Assembly: GCF_046098205.1 (NCBI RefSeq)
Contig: NZ_JBJURJ010000020.1
Coordinates: 1-64,000, forward strand
Origin: Paenibacillus_AR mesotrionivorans
Lineage (GTDB): Bacteria; Bacillota; Bacilli; Paenibacillales; NBRC-103111
DNA length: 64,000 nt
Direction of reading: 5' to 3'
The position numbers and the translations under genes were made by a program. This document shows, piece by piece, positions 19,459 through 27,437 of the stretch; within the stretch, counting starts at the first letter, position 1, and every line of letters starts with the position of its first letter. Under the pieces are notes generated by a model. The model made no database searches and was not told the origin of the DNA. It saw only the letters and a program-made list of their open reading frames with translations.

Positions 19459-20492
19459 AGGGCGCTTTGTTGAACAATCTGTCCGGGCGCCTGCTGCCCG
19501 CTCCCCGGAACGGGGGCTTCCATCTGGAGGATTATTGGGTATGGTGCGGATCTGCGGTCCGGGGAGAGGATGGCCGGTTTCATCTGTTTGCCTCCCGCTG
19601 GCCCAAGTGGCTGCCCATGCATCCCGGCTGGCTCATCGGCTCGGAGATTGTCCGCGCTTCCGCTGACCGGCCCGAAGGGCCTTATGTGATGGAGGAGGTG
19701 GTGCTGCAGTCCCGGGGAGCGGAATACTGGGACGGGCGCTCCACCCATAATCCCCACATCGTCAAACATGGGGACACATATATCCTCTATTATATGGGCA
19801 CCACCCATCCTCTGGCGGAGCCCCTGCCCGGGGAGGAGCTGACGCTGGAGGACCCCCGTGTCATTGTGGCCAGAGCCAACAAGCGGGTAGGCATCGCCGT
19901 ATCCAAAAGCGTGTCCGGGCCCTGGGAGCGGATGGACGCGCCGATTCTGCCGGTCCGTCCCGGACGCTTTGACAGCTTCCTCACCTCCAACCCGGCGCCG
20001 TGTATCCGCGAAGACGGCTCCGTGCTGCTAATCTACAAGGCTAGGCGTTATGAGGGGGTGGCCCATGGGAAGATGACCATCGGCGTTGCTTGTGCGGACC
20101 ATTATAATGGGCCGTATCGGGTGCTCTCGGAGGAACCCGTGTTTCCGCCGGAATTCCATATTGAGGACCCGTTTATCCGGTTTACCGGTCAGGGTTATGA
20201 GCTTATCGCCAAGGATATGGAGGGCAGCCTGTGCGGTGAAAAACACGGGGGGATCCACGCTGTGTCTCCGGATGGGCTGCAATGGCAGCTGTCCGCATCG
20301 CCCAAGTCCTATTCCCGCACCATCCGCTGGGATGACGGCACGGAGCAGACTATGGGAAGTCTGGAGCGCCCCTTCATTCTGTTTCAGGATGGGCGTCCCA
20401 CCCATCTGTTCGCAGCGGTTGCCGACGGTCCGGGGGGCTTCCGCCAGGCTGCCCGGACCTGGAACCAGGTGATTCCCATTGCTGAGGAATAG
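19455..20492 (+). CDS. Five-bladed beta-propeller glycosidase-like protein
   Basis: A 345-residue protein whose repeated blade motifs (GPYVMEE, HNPHIVKHGDTYILYY, SNPAPCIREDGSVLLIYKA, HIEDPFIRFTGQGYELI) indicate the five-bladed propeller fold of GH43, GH117 and GH130-like enzymes. Candidate acidic catalytic residues occur in EDYW near the N-terminus and in IEDPF. I cannot assign a family or substrate. It starts within an ATGA overlap with the GH95 gene, so it belongs to the same transcript. No signal peptide, so it probably acts on imported oligosaccharides. Confidence 0.72.
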   Translation: MKGALLNNLSGRLLPAPRNGGFHLEDYWVWCGSAVRGEDGRFHLFASRWPKWLPMHPGWLIGSEIVRASADRPEGPYVMEEVVLQSRGAEYWDGRSTHNPHIVKHGDTYILYYMGTTHPLAEPLPGEELTLEDPRVIVARANKRVGIAVSKSVSGPWERMDAPILPVRPGRFDSFLTSNPAPCIREDGSVLLIYKARRYEGVAHGKMTIGVACADHYNGPYRVLSEEPVFPPEFHIEDPFIRFTGQGYELIAKDMEGSLCGEKHGGIHAVSPDGLQWQLSASPKSYSRTIRWDDGTEQTMGSLERPFILFQDGRPTHLFAAVADGPGGFRQAARTWNQVIPIAEE

Positions 20493-20516
20493 CCCATCTC
20501 TAACCCGCAGAGGCGA

Positions 20517-20582
20517 ATCATAAAAAAACACAAGCCGCCCCCGGTTTTCCCCATGTAAACGGCTCTAACGCCGGCTTATGAT
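20517..20582. repeat. 66-nt element with inverted ends, copy A
   Basis: It begins ATCATAA and ends TTATGAT, which are exact reverse complements. The first 16 bases (ATCATAAAAAAACACA) are identical to copy B at 25394-25459 and both copies are exactly 66 nt, while the interior is mostly different apart from a shared CATG and a GC-rich end. AAGCCGCCC at 20532-20540 can alternatively pair with GGGCGGCTT at 20589-20597. It lies ahead of the YesN/YesM genes. TTATGAT contains a possible -10 box. Function unknown. Confidence 0.6.
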
Positions 20583-20605
20583 GGAGTAGGGCGGCTTTAA
20601 GGCAA

Positions 20606-20634
20606 TTGCCCATTGCGCCTGTACCATGTACACT
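20606..20634 (+). promoter_or_regulatory. Candidate promoter of the regulator genes
   Basis: TTGCCC at 20606-20611 and TACACT at 20629-20634 have 17-base spacing, just downstream of copy A of the 66-nt element and about 50 bases before the response-regulator start. Each hexamer matches four of six consensus bases, so this is only a candidate. Confidence 0.3.
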
Positions 20635-20686
20635 CGAGAGTAGCACGGAACAACAAGAGTGGAACGAAAGGTGGCGGCTGTGGCAT

Positions 20687-21703
20687 ATGAGACTGCTGGT
20701 TGTAGATGATGAGCCGGTCATCCGGAACGGATTGAAGAAGATGGCGCTGGATTACCCGCGGCGGCTGGAGTCGGCGGATACGGCCGGCAACGGGCTGGAG
20801 GCCCTGGCGAAGATTGAGGAGTCCGAGCCGGATATTCTCCTGACGGATATCCGCATGCCCCGTATGGACGGGCTGGAGCTGTGCAGACAGGTTCATGAGC
20901 GTTATCCCCATATTATGAAAATTGTCATTTCGGGCTACAGCGATTTCGATTATGCCCAGAAATGTATGGATTACGGAGTCAAGCATTATCTCCTGAAACC
21001 GGTTACGCCCCCCGATCTCCATGAGGTGCTGGACAAGCTGGTCCATTCTGGCGCCCCCGGTTTTATTCCGGCTTCCCGTTATCTGGGCTGGATCGGACGG
21101 CTGGAGGAGGCGGTCTGGTCCCTGCAGGAGGAGGAGATCGGCAGGCTGGCGGAGGAGTGGAGGGAGCACGGCGCCGGGCTGTCTGTCCAGCAGTTGAAGG
21201 AGCTGCTGGAGGACGTGCTTGCCCAGTTGGAGCGCAACTTCCGGGAGAAGAGCCGGCCTGTGCCCTCCGGGTTGGCTGCCCCTCTGGGCGGCCATTCCCG
21301 GCAGGAGTTTTTTACGGAGCTGGAGGACCGCTTGAAGGCTTGCATGACGGGGCTTCTGGCCCAAAGACGGGGCAATTTCAAGGACCCCATGGAGGAGGCC
21401 AAGGCTTACATCGACAGCCACTTGTCCCTGGAGATCTCCCTGAAGGAGGTAGCGGATATGGTAGGGATTACACCCACCTATTTCAGCGCTCTTTTCAAAA
21501 AAATCACCAACGAAACCTTCATCAGCTACCGTATCCACCGGAGAATGGAAAAGGCGCGGGAGCTATTGGCGGTGCCCCATATGAGGACGGTGGATATCGC
21601 CGCGGAGGTGGGATATGACGATTATCCCCATTTCACCAAAACCTTCAAGAAAATATACGGCCAATCCCCATCCGAATACAGGGCCTCCCTGGGGATCAAA
21701 TGA
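20687..21703 (+). CDS. Response regulator with AraC-type DNA-binding domain (YesN type)
   Basis: Cytoplasmic transcription regulator, 338 residues. An N-terminal receiver domain has the acidic pocket D7-D8, phosphoacceptor D54 (LLTDIRMP) and the conserved K near 105. A linker of about 100 residues follows, and an AraC HTH pair closes the protein (AKAYIDSHLSLEISLKEVADMVGITPTYFSALFKK and a second helix-turn-helix ending YGQSPSEYR). ATG 20687 is chosen over the frame start 20606 because the receiver domain begins there (MRLLVVDDE). It overlaps its partner kinase by four bases and presumably activates the surrounding transport and glycosidase genes. Confidence 0.93.
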   Translation: MRLLVVDDEPVIRNGLKKMALDYPRRLESADTAGNGLEALAKIEESEPDILLTDIRMPRMDGLELCRQVHERYPHIMKIVISGYSDFDYAQKCMDYGVKHYLLKPVTPPDLHEVLDKLVHSGAPGFIPASRYLGWIGRLEEAVWSLQEEEIGRLAEEWREHGAGLSVQQLKELLEDVLAQLERNFREKSRPVPSGLAAPLGGHSRQEFFTELEDRLKACMTGLLAQRRGNFKDPMEEAKAYIDSHLSLEISLKEVADMVGITPTYFSALFKKITNETFISYRIHRRMEKARELLAVPHMRTVDIAAEVGYDDYPHFTKTFKKIYGQSPSEYRASLGIK

Positions 21704-23574
21704 GAAATCTAAGCCTGTACCAGAAGCTGTTCCTCTCGTATCTGGTGGTGATTCTGCTTTCCCTGGGCGGTGTGGGCATCTTCACGTACCGGGCCTCCTC
21801 CGGGCAGCTGTCCCAATTGGTGGAAAGACAGCTCTCCCAGATTGTGGGCAATGCGGTGCATCACACGGATTTATATATCCGCTCCTATGAGCGGTCCATG
21901 GTTTCTTTTTTGAACAGCAATAACGTGAAGCGTTTCATCGATCTGCCGGCCGGGGAGAACGGTTATCCCTTCTACGAGCTGCGCAAGAATATCCGGGAGC
22001 TCAGCATTGACCCCGCCTTTGTCCGCAATCCCGAAATCTCCGCCATAACGCTCCTCAGCTTCAGCGGCAATGCCCTGTATTTTTTTAACGGGAATAACGG
22101 GGAGTCCTTCAACGGTGAGCAGGTTGCCAAACAGCTGGAATTCTATAAAAACGCCACGGATAAGGGCGGCAATCTGAACGTGCTGAACCATAGTATTCTG
22201 GAGGACCAGCAAAACCAGATGCTGACTCTGGTCCGCCGGATCCGAGGGTTGGCCTCCTCCGAGCCCCAGGGCATTCTGGCTATTGAGCTGCGGGCCGCCG
22301 AGCTGTCCAGTCTGTGGAAGGGCATTGACCTGGGCCGCAACGGTTATTTTTTCATTACGGATGAAGGCGGAAACTATGTGTATCATCCGGATGCGGGGCT
22401 GATCGGCCAAAGCCTGCCGGAGCCGGTGCGCCATCAGGTGCTGGAGGCCGGGGAAAAGGTGTTTATGTCCGGGAAGGGCAAGGACGCCCGGATGTATATG
22501 AGCCGGCATTCCGCTTACGGCAATTGGCGCCTTGTGGTCTCCACGTCTCTGGAGGAGGCCCGCAGTCCAGTGGACGTCATCCGTTGGACGGCCATTGTGG
22601 TGGGCTGCTTCACACTGATTCTGGCTTTGTGGCTGGCCTACAGCTATACCAAAGCCATTACCGGTCCTATCCGGATGCTCAAAAAGGCGATGCAGCAGAC
22701 GGAAAAGGGCAATTGGGCCACTATTCCCCTGCCGGACTACCGGGATGAAATTGTAGAGCTGATGAGCCGCTACAACCTAATGGTTAACCGGCTGTCGGAG
22801 CTGGTCCGGGAGGTATATGAAGCGGAGCTTCGCGATCAGGAAAGCCGCATGGAGCGGCAGAAGGCGGAGCTGCAATCCTTGCAGCTGCAGATCAATCCCC
22901 ATTTTTTGTATAACACGCTGGAGACGATTGTCTGTTATGCCGCCATCCGCAATTCCAAGGAAATTTTCGAGATCGTTAAGGCCATGTCCTATATGCTGCG
23001 GTATTCCGTCCAGGTGAATGTGGAGGAAATTACGGTAGCCAATGAGCTGAAGCATGTGCTGCATTATCTGGTGGTGCTCCAGCACCGGATCGGGCGGGAG
23101 TTCGAGGCGGATGTGGCAATTCATCCGGATTATCTCCTGCGGAGTATGGTCCGCCTGACCATGCAGCCGCTGGTGGAAAATGCCTTCCATCATGCCTTCC
23201 CCGACGGGGTGGAGGATTACCATACTATCCGGATTGATGCAGGGGAGGAAAACGGCATATTCTGGGTCAGCGTGGAGGATAACGGCGTAGGTATCGGGGA
23301 GGAGAAGCTCCGGGAGCTCCGGGAGCAGCTGGGGGCCAACCGGCTGGCGGACCGTGATGATGCGGGCAAGGAGGGCGTCGGCGGCATCGGCATACTGAAT
23401 GTGCACCGGCGGATCCAGATGGTCTTCGGTGAGGCATACGGACTGCGGATTGAAAGCGAGCTGGACATAGGAACCAAGATGATTATGATCATGCCCGCCA
23501 CGGGTATGCCCCAAAACGGGGATAAAGACGGGAGGAAGGATCTTGGAGCACAAAGAGGATTTGATGGACAATGA
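21700..23574 (+). CDS. Sensor histidine kinase (YesM type)
   Basis: Membrane sensor kinase partner of the preceding regulator, 624 residues. Transmembrane helices near 13-33 and 295-317 enclose an extracellular Cache-like sensor of about 260 residues, followed by HAMP, the His_kinase domain with phosphoacceptor H401 in INPHFLYNTLE, and an HATPase domain with the N-box QPLVENAFHHAF and GXG-type loops. Members of this family sense extracellular sugars or binding-protein complexes. It begins in an ATGA overlap, and its end overlaps the GH29 gene by 32 bases, which ties sensing to fucosidase synthesis. Confidence 0.93.
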   Translation: MRNLSLYQKLFLSYLVVILLSLGGVGIFTYRASSGQLSQLVERQLSQIVGNAVHHTDLYIRSYERSMVSFLNSNNVKRFIDLPAGENGYPFYELRKNIRELSIDPAFVRNPEISAITLLSFSGNALYFFNGNNGESFNGEQVAKQLEFYKNATDKGGNLNVLNHSILEDQQNQMLTLVRRIRGLASSEPQGILAIELRAAELSSLWKGIDLGRNGYFFITDEGGNYVYHPDAGLIGQSLPEPVRHQVLEAGEKVFMSGKGKDARMYMSRHSAYGNWRLVVSTSLEEARSPVDVIRWTAIVVGCFTLILALWLAYSYTKAITGPIRMLKKAMQQTEKGNWATIPLPDYRDEIVELMSRYNLMVNRLSELVREVYEAELRDQESRMERQKAELQSLQLQINPHFLYNTLETIVCYAAIRNSKEIFEIVKAMSYMLRYSVQVNVEEITVANELKHVLHYLVVLQHRIGREFEADVAIHPDYLLRSMVRLTMQPLVENAFHHAFPDGVEDYHTIRIDAGEENGIFWVSVEDNGVGIGEEKLRELREQLGANRLADRDDAGKEGVGGIGILNVHRRIQMVFGEAYGLRIESELDIGTKMIMIMPATGMPQNGDKDGRKDLGAQRGFDGQ

Positions 23575-25348
23575 AGGACATTCGGAGGCCGCCGGGGGTA
23601 CGGCGGTTTCCGGAGCCGGGCATGATGCCAGAATGGCCTGGTGGCGGGAGGCGCGGGTAGGTTTGTTTATCCATTGGGGCCTCTATTCCATTCCGGGAGG
23701 CATCTGGAAGGGGGAGGAGATCAAAGCTACCTACGCGGAGCATCTGATGCTGCGGGCCCGCATTCCGGTTGGTGAATACGGGAAGCTGGCGGAGGAGCTG
23801 ACGGCGGAGCGGTTTGACGCGGCAGAATGGGCCGCCCTGGCCAAACGGGCCGGGCTGAAGTACCTGATTTTCACCGCTAAGCATCATGAGGGCTTCTCCA
23901 TGTACGACACGGCGCTGTCCGATTACAAGATTACCCGCCGCACCCCTTTCGGAAGAGACCCGCTGGCGGAGCTGGCGGAGGCCTGCCGGGAGGAGGACGT
24001 GAAGCTATGCGTCTATTACTCCCATGCCATGGACTGGTATCACCCGGATTCCCAAGGGAATACCTGGGATTACCCAGGCAATATCGGGGCTTATGACGAG
24101 GTAGAGGATTGGATCGGAGATGAGGACAAACGCAGCCGGTATGAGCATTATCTGCAGTCCTTTGCTCTGCCTCAGGTCAAGGAGATTTTGGAAAAATATG
24201 GAGATATCGGCCTGATGTGGTTTGACTGCGGCCACAAGCTGACGGAGGAGCAGGGTGCGGCTTTCGTGCGGCAGGTCCGGGAGGTCCAGCCGGATTGTCT
24301 GGTGAACCGCAGAGTGTGGCGGGAGCCCTTCGGCGACTACGGCAACACCTCGGATAACCAGCCGTATGTCCGTGTGCCCCGGGAGGATTGGGAATCCATC
24401 AATACCCTGAATGATTCCTGGGGCTACAAGGTGATGGATACCAATTGGAAAACGGCTGATGAGGTGCTCCGGCAAATGGCGGATGTGCTTAGCCAAAACG
24501 GCAATTTTGTGATTAATGTGGGACCCATGGGCAACGGCGCTTTCGATCCTATGTCCATTAAGCTCCTGGAGGAAATCGGCGGGTGGATGGAGCAAAATGG
24601 CGAGGCGGTGTACGGAACCGTGGCAAGTCCCATCGGTAAACCTGCTTGGGGGCGCTGTACCCGAAAAGGGAGCACCCTGTATCTGTATATGTTCGACTGG
24701 CCGGAGGACGGCAGGCTGATTGTGCCCGGGCTCCGCAACCGGGTCTGCCATGCTTATGTTTTGTCCGATCCCGGACGGGCGGAGCTGACGGTAACCCGCC
24801 TTGGTTCGGATGATATCTCCATCCTGCTGCCTTCCCGTCCTGCGGAGGCCCTGCTGCCGGTGGTGGCGGTGGAGCTGATTGGTGAGCCGGACGCCAATCC
24901 GGTGCGTCTGCTCCAGCCCGGGGCACATCCGGCGGTGTTCGGCGCCTTCGATGCGGAGATTATCGGGCCGTTTCTCCGTTATGACACGGGGAAAAAGGAC
25001 CATGACAATCTGATCAACTGGCGGCATCCGGAGGATGAAGCCGGATGGGTTTTCCGCACGCTGGAGGGGGGGACCTACACCGTGTCGGTTGTGTACAGCG
25101 CAGACATGGCGTTTTCCGGCGGTTTTGCCTTGTCTATTGAGGAGCGGGGCTCCGGCAGGCCGTTTGCCGCCTTGACGGGTGGCCCGGTGCGGTCAACGGG
25201 GGGCTGGGCCCGGTTTGAAGCCCTTCTTTTGGGGCAGGTGACGCTTCCCGCCGGCGGCGAGTTTCTGATGCGGCTGCATGCTGTTGAGGCAGAAGCGGAG
25301 CAGCCTGTCGTATGTGTGAAGCAGATGGTTTTGGAGCGGCGGCAGTAA
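23543..25348 (+). CDS. Alpha-L-fucosidase, GH29
   Basis: GH29 enzyme releasing alpha-L-fucose with retention, 601 residues counted from TTG 23543. The barrel begins with MAWWREARVGLFIHWGLYSIPGG, a strong GH29 signature, followed by KYLIFTAKHHEGFSMYD. The predicted nucleophile is D228 in IGLMWFDCGH. From about 430 on, a beta-sandwich resembling carbohydrate-binding modules follows. No signal peptide, so it acts inside the cell. The TTG start follows GGAGGAAGGA; ATG 23564 is an alternative. Together with the GH95 enzymes it makes fucosylated glycans the best guess for the locus substrate. Confidence 0.92.
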   Translation: MEHKEDLMDNEGHSEAAGGTAVSGAGHDARMAWWREARVGLFIHWGLYSIPGGIWKGEEIKATYAEHLMLRARIPVGEYGKLAEELTAERFDAAEWAALAKRAGLKYLIFTAKHHEGFSMYDTALSDYKITRRTPFGRDPLAELAEACREEDVKLCVYYSHAMDWYHPDSQGNTWDYPGNIGAYDEVEDWIGDEDKRSRYEHYLQSFALPQVKEILEKYGDIGLMWFDCGHKLTEEQGAAFVRQVREVQPDCLVNRRVWREPFGDYGNTSDNQPYVRVPREDWESINTLNDSWGYKVMDTNWKTADEVLRQMADVLSQNGNFVINVGPMGNGAFDPMSIKLLEEIGGWMEQNGEAVYGTVASPIGKPAWGRCTRKGSTLYLYMFDWPEDGRLIVPGLRNRVCHAYVLSDPGRAELTVTRLGSDDISILLPSRPAEALLPVVAVELIGEPDANPVRLLQPGAHPAVFGAFDAEIIGPFLRYDTGKKDHDNLINWRHPEDEAGWVFRTLEGGTYTVSVVYSADMAFSGGFALSIEERGSGRPFAALTGGPVRSTGGWARFEALLLGQVTLPAGGEFLMRLHAVEAEAEQPVVCVKQMVLERRQ

Positions 25349-25365
25349 ATTGCCGCTTCCCGGAA

Positions 25366-25391
25366 GGCAGCGCAGAGGCGCTGCCTTTTTT
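25366..25391 (+). terminator. Intrinsic terminator after the fucosidase gene
   Basis: A perfect 8-bp stem GGCAGCGC/GCGCTGCC with an AGAG loop is followed by six T. It separates the regulator-fucosidase block from the permease block and ends three bases before copy B of the 66-nt element. Confidence 0.92.
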
Positions 25392-25393
25392 GC

Positions 25394-25459
25394 ATCATAA
25401 AAAAACACATCTGCCCCGGAAGGAATCACATGGATGCCTGAAACCTCCGGCCTTATGAT
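25394..25459. repeat. 66-nt element with inverted ends, copy B
   Basis: Second copy of the element at 20517-20582: same 66-nt length, same ATCATAA/TTATGAT ends, identical first 16 bases, and a conserved CATG at the same internal offset. It starts right after the terminator and ends about 40 bases before the permease start. The inner CCGGAAGG and CCTCCGG could form a second stem. It therefore occupies the position of a promoter or leader element for the permease genes. Confidence 0.6.
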
Positions 25460-25501
25460 AAAGAGGACAATCATTATGAGATTTTGAGAGGAGAGAAAGG
25501 C

Positions 25502-26458
25502 ATGGCTTCCAAAACAGAGACAGCCGGACAACCGGTATACCGGTTCGCCAGTTCACGCGCCAAATGGGGGTTTATCAAGAAACATATGGCGTTGTATCTG
25601 ATATCCATTCCGGGTTTGGTGTACTTTCTGATTTTCAAGTACATCCCCATGGGTGGCTCCATGATCGCCTTCCAGAACTACAATATTTTTAAGGGGATTA
25701 CCAACAGCCCCTGGGTAGGTCTGGAGCATTTCCAGCGGATGTTCGCGTATCCGGAGTTTATGAATATTTTGAAGAACACGCTGCTGCTGGGTTTCTATGA
25801 TCTGGTAATCGCGTTTCCCGTCCCCATCGTGCTGGCGCTGCTGCTGTCGGAGATCCGCTCCACCGGCTTCAAGCGGGTGGTGCAGACGGTGGTGTATATG
25901 CCCCACTTCCTGTCCTGGGTTATCGTCGGCGGCATTCTGATCGGGCTGCTGTCGCCGTCCACCGGCGTGGTGAACCACATTCTGGGCTGGTTCAATATGG
26001 AGCCGATTTATTTCCTGGGAGAAAACAGCTACATCCGCACCATTCTCATCAGCTCGGGCATCTGGAAGGACAGCGGCTGGGGAACGATTATTTATTTGGC
26101 TGCCATTGCCGGGATTAACCCGGACCTGTACGAAGCGGCAGAGATTGACGGCGCAGGGCGGTTCCGCCAGGTGATGTCCATTACGATTCCCGCCATTGTC
26201 CCCACCATCGTGATTCTGTTCCTGCTGCATATCGGCCGGTTTATGGATTTTGGCTTCGAGCGTGTGTTTGTATTCCTGAATCCGCTGAACAGCCAAAACG
26301 GCGAAATTCTGGACACCTACGTATACCGGGCAGGTTTGATTGACCGCCAGTACAGCTATACCACGGCCATCGGCTTGTTCAAATCCCTTGTCGGTCTTCT
26401 CTTGATCGGAACCGGCAACGCTCTGAGCAAACGGACCACCGGGGAAAGCCTGTACTAA
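25502..26458 (+). CDS. Sugar ABC transporter permease (LplB type)
   Basis: First membrane subunit of a CUT1-type sugar importer, 318 residues with six predicted helices. The N-terminal segment MALYLISIPGLVYFLIFKYIPM and the EAA loop YEAAEIDGAGRFRQ are typical of LplB proteins. ATG 25502 follows GAGAGGAGAGAAAGG; the frame start at 25484 lies upstream of that site. It pairs with the next gene and most likely with the binding protein at 10778. No ATPase gene is found in the locus, so a shared MsmX-type ATPase encoded elsewhere is expected. Confidence 0.93.
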   Translation: MASKTETAGQPVYRFASSRAKWGFIKKHMALYLISIPGLVYFLIFKYIPMGGSMIAFQNYNIFKGITNSPWVGLEHFQRMFAYPEFMNILKNTLLLGFYDLVIAFPVPIVLALLLSEIRSTGFKRVVQTVVYMPHFLSWVIVGGILIGLLSPSTGVVNHILGWFNMEPIYFLGENSYIRTILISSGIWKDSGWGTIIYLAAIAGINPDLYEAAEIDGAGRFRQVMSITIPAIVPTIVILFLLHIGRFMDFGFERVFVFLNPLNSQNGEILDTYVYRAGLIDRQYSYTTAIGLFKSLVGLLLIGTGNALSKRTTGESLY

Positions 26459-26476
26459 GAGAGGAGAGAAAACAAC

Positions 26477-27346
26477 ATGATTACGACCAAAGGCCAACGT
26501 ATTTTTCAAATCTGCAATGCGGTATTTCTCACCATCATCGGCTTGACCATGGTGCTTCCCATTCTGCACGTTATTGCCCAATCCTTCAGCGATGCGGCGG
26601 CCATCAACAGCGGCAGCGTCGGCATCTGGCCCAGCGGCTTCACCTGGGAAAACTATCACATGGTCCTGAAGGACAAAACCATGTGGGTGTCCTTTCGCAA
26701 CAGTGTGGTGATTACTCTGTTCGGCACGCTGATCAATCTGGCGGCCACAGCAAGTTTAGCATATCCCTTGTCCCGGCCGGAGTATCTGTACCGCAAGCCT
26801 GCACTGGTGCTGGTGCTGTTGACGATGATTTTCCATGCACCGCTGATTCCCAACTATCTGCTGCTGAAAAATCTCCATATGCTGAACACCCTGTGGGTGC
26901 TGATGATTCCGGGGGCGATCAGCGCCTATAACCTGTTCGTAATGCGCTCCTTCTTCGTGAATCTGCCTGGCGAGCTGCTGGATTCCGCCCGGATTGACGG
27001 CTGCGGGGAAACCCGGATGATCTGGAGCATTGTGCTGCCGCTGTCCAAGCCGGTTATGGCCACTATGGGCATCATGTATGCGGTGGGCAACTGGAATATG
27101 TACTCGCAAGCCATTTATTACATCAACAAACGCTCTCTGATTCCGCTTCAGGTGCGGCTGCGGGAAATTGTCATTACGGACAATATGGGCTCGGCGGATA
27201 TTGCCTCCGAGCTGCTTCAAACCATTTCCCCCGAGGGGCTGAAAATGGCGGTTATCGTCATTGCGACCCTTCCCATTATGCTGGTGTACCCGTTCCTGCA
27301 GAAGCATTTCATTAAAGGGATGATGGTGGGTTCGATTAAATCCTGA
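26477..27346 (+). CDS. Sugar ABC transporter permease (YtcP/LplC type)
   Basis: Second membrane subunit of the importer, 289 residues. It shows the family features QSFSDAAAINSGSVGIWPSGFTWENY in the first periplasmic loop, the EAA loop LLDSARIDGCGETRM and the C-terminal KGMMVGSIKS. It follows the first permease after 18 bases with a GAGGAGAG ribosome binding site. The downstream isomerase-like gene begins 91 bases later and is probably part of the same transcript. Confidence 0.93.
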   Translation: MITTKGQRIFQICNAVFLTIIGLTMVLPILHVIAQSFSDAAAINSGSVGIWPSGFTWENYHMVLKDKTMWVSFRNSVVITLFGTLINLAATASLAYPLSRPEYLYRKPALVLVLLTMIFHAPLIPNYLLLKNLHMLNTLWVLMIPGAISAYNLFVMRSFFVNLPGELLDSARIDGCGETRMIWSIVLPLSKPVMATMGIMYAVGNWNMYSQAIYYINKRSLIPLQVRLREIVITDNMGSADIASELLQTISPEGLKMAVIVIATLPIMLVYPFLQKHFIKGMMVGSIKS

Positions 27347-27437
27347 TGGATGGCGGATGGCATGACGGATGGAGCTCGGATGGTTAGCGATCATACGATG
27401 ACTTTCACAACGGATGGCATAGCGGGAGGGACTGGAT

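Noticed and set aside
20555..20568. Catabolite-control (cre) site TGTAAACGGCTCTA inside copy A of the 66-nt element
   Set aside because: Two mismatches at conserved positions, and copy B has no equivalent, so it is not a reliable cre site.
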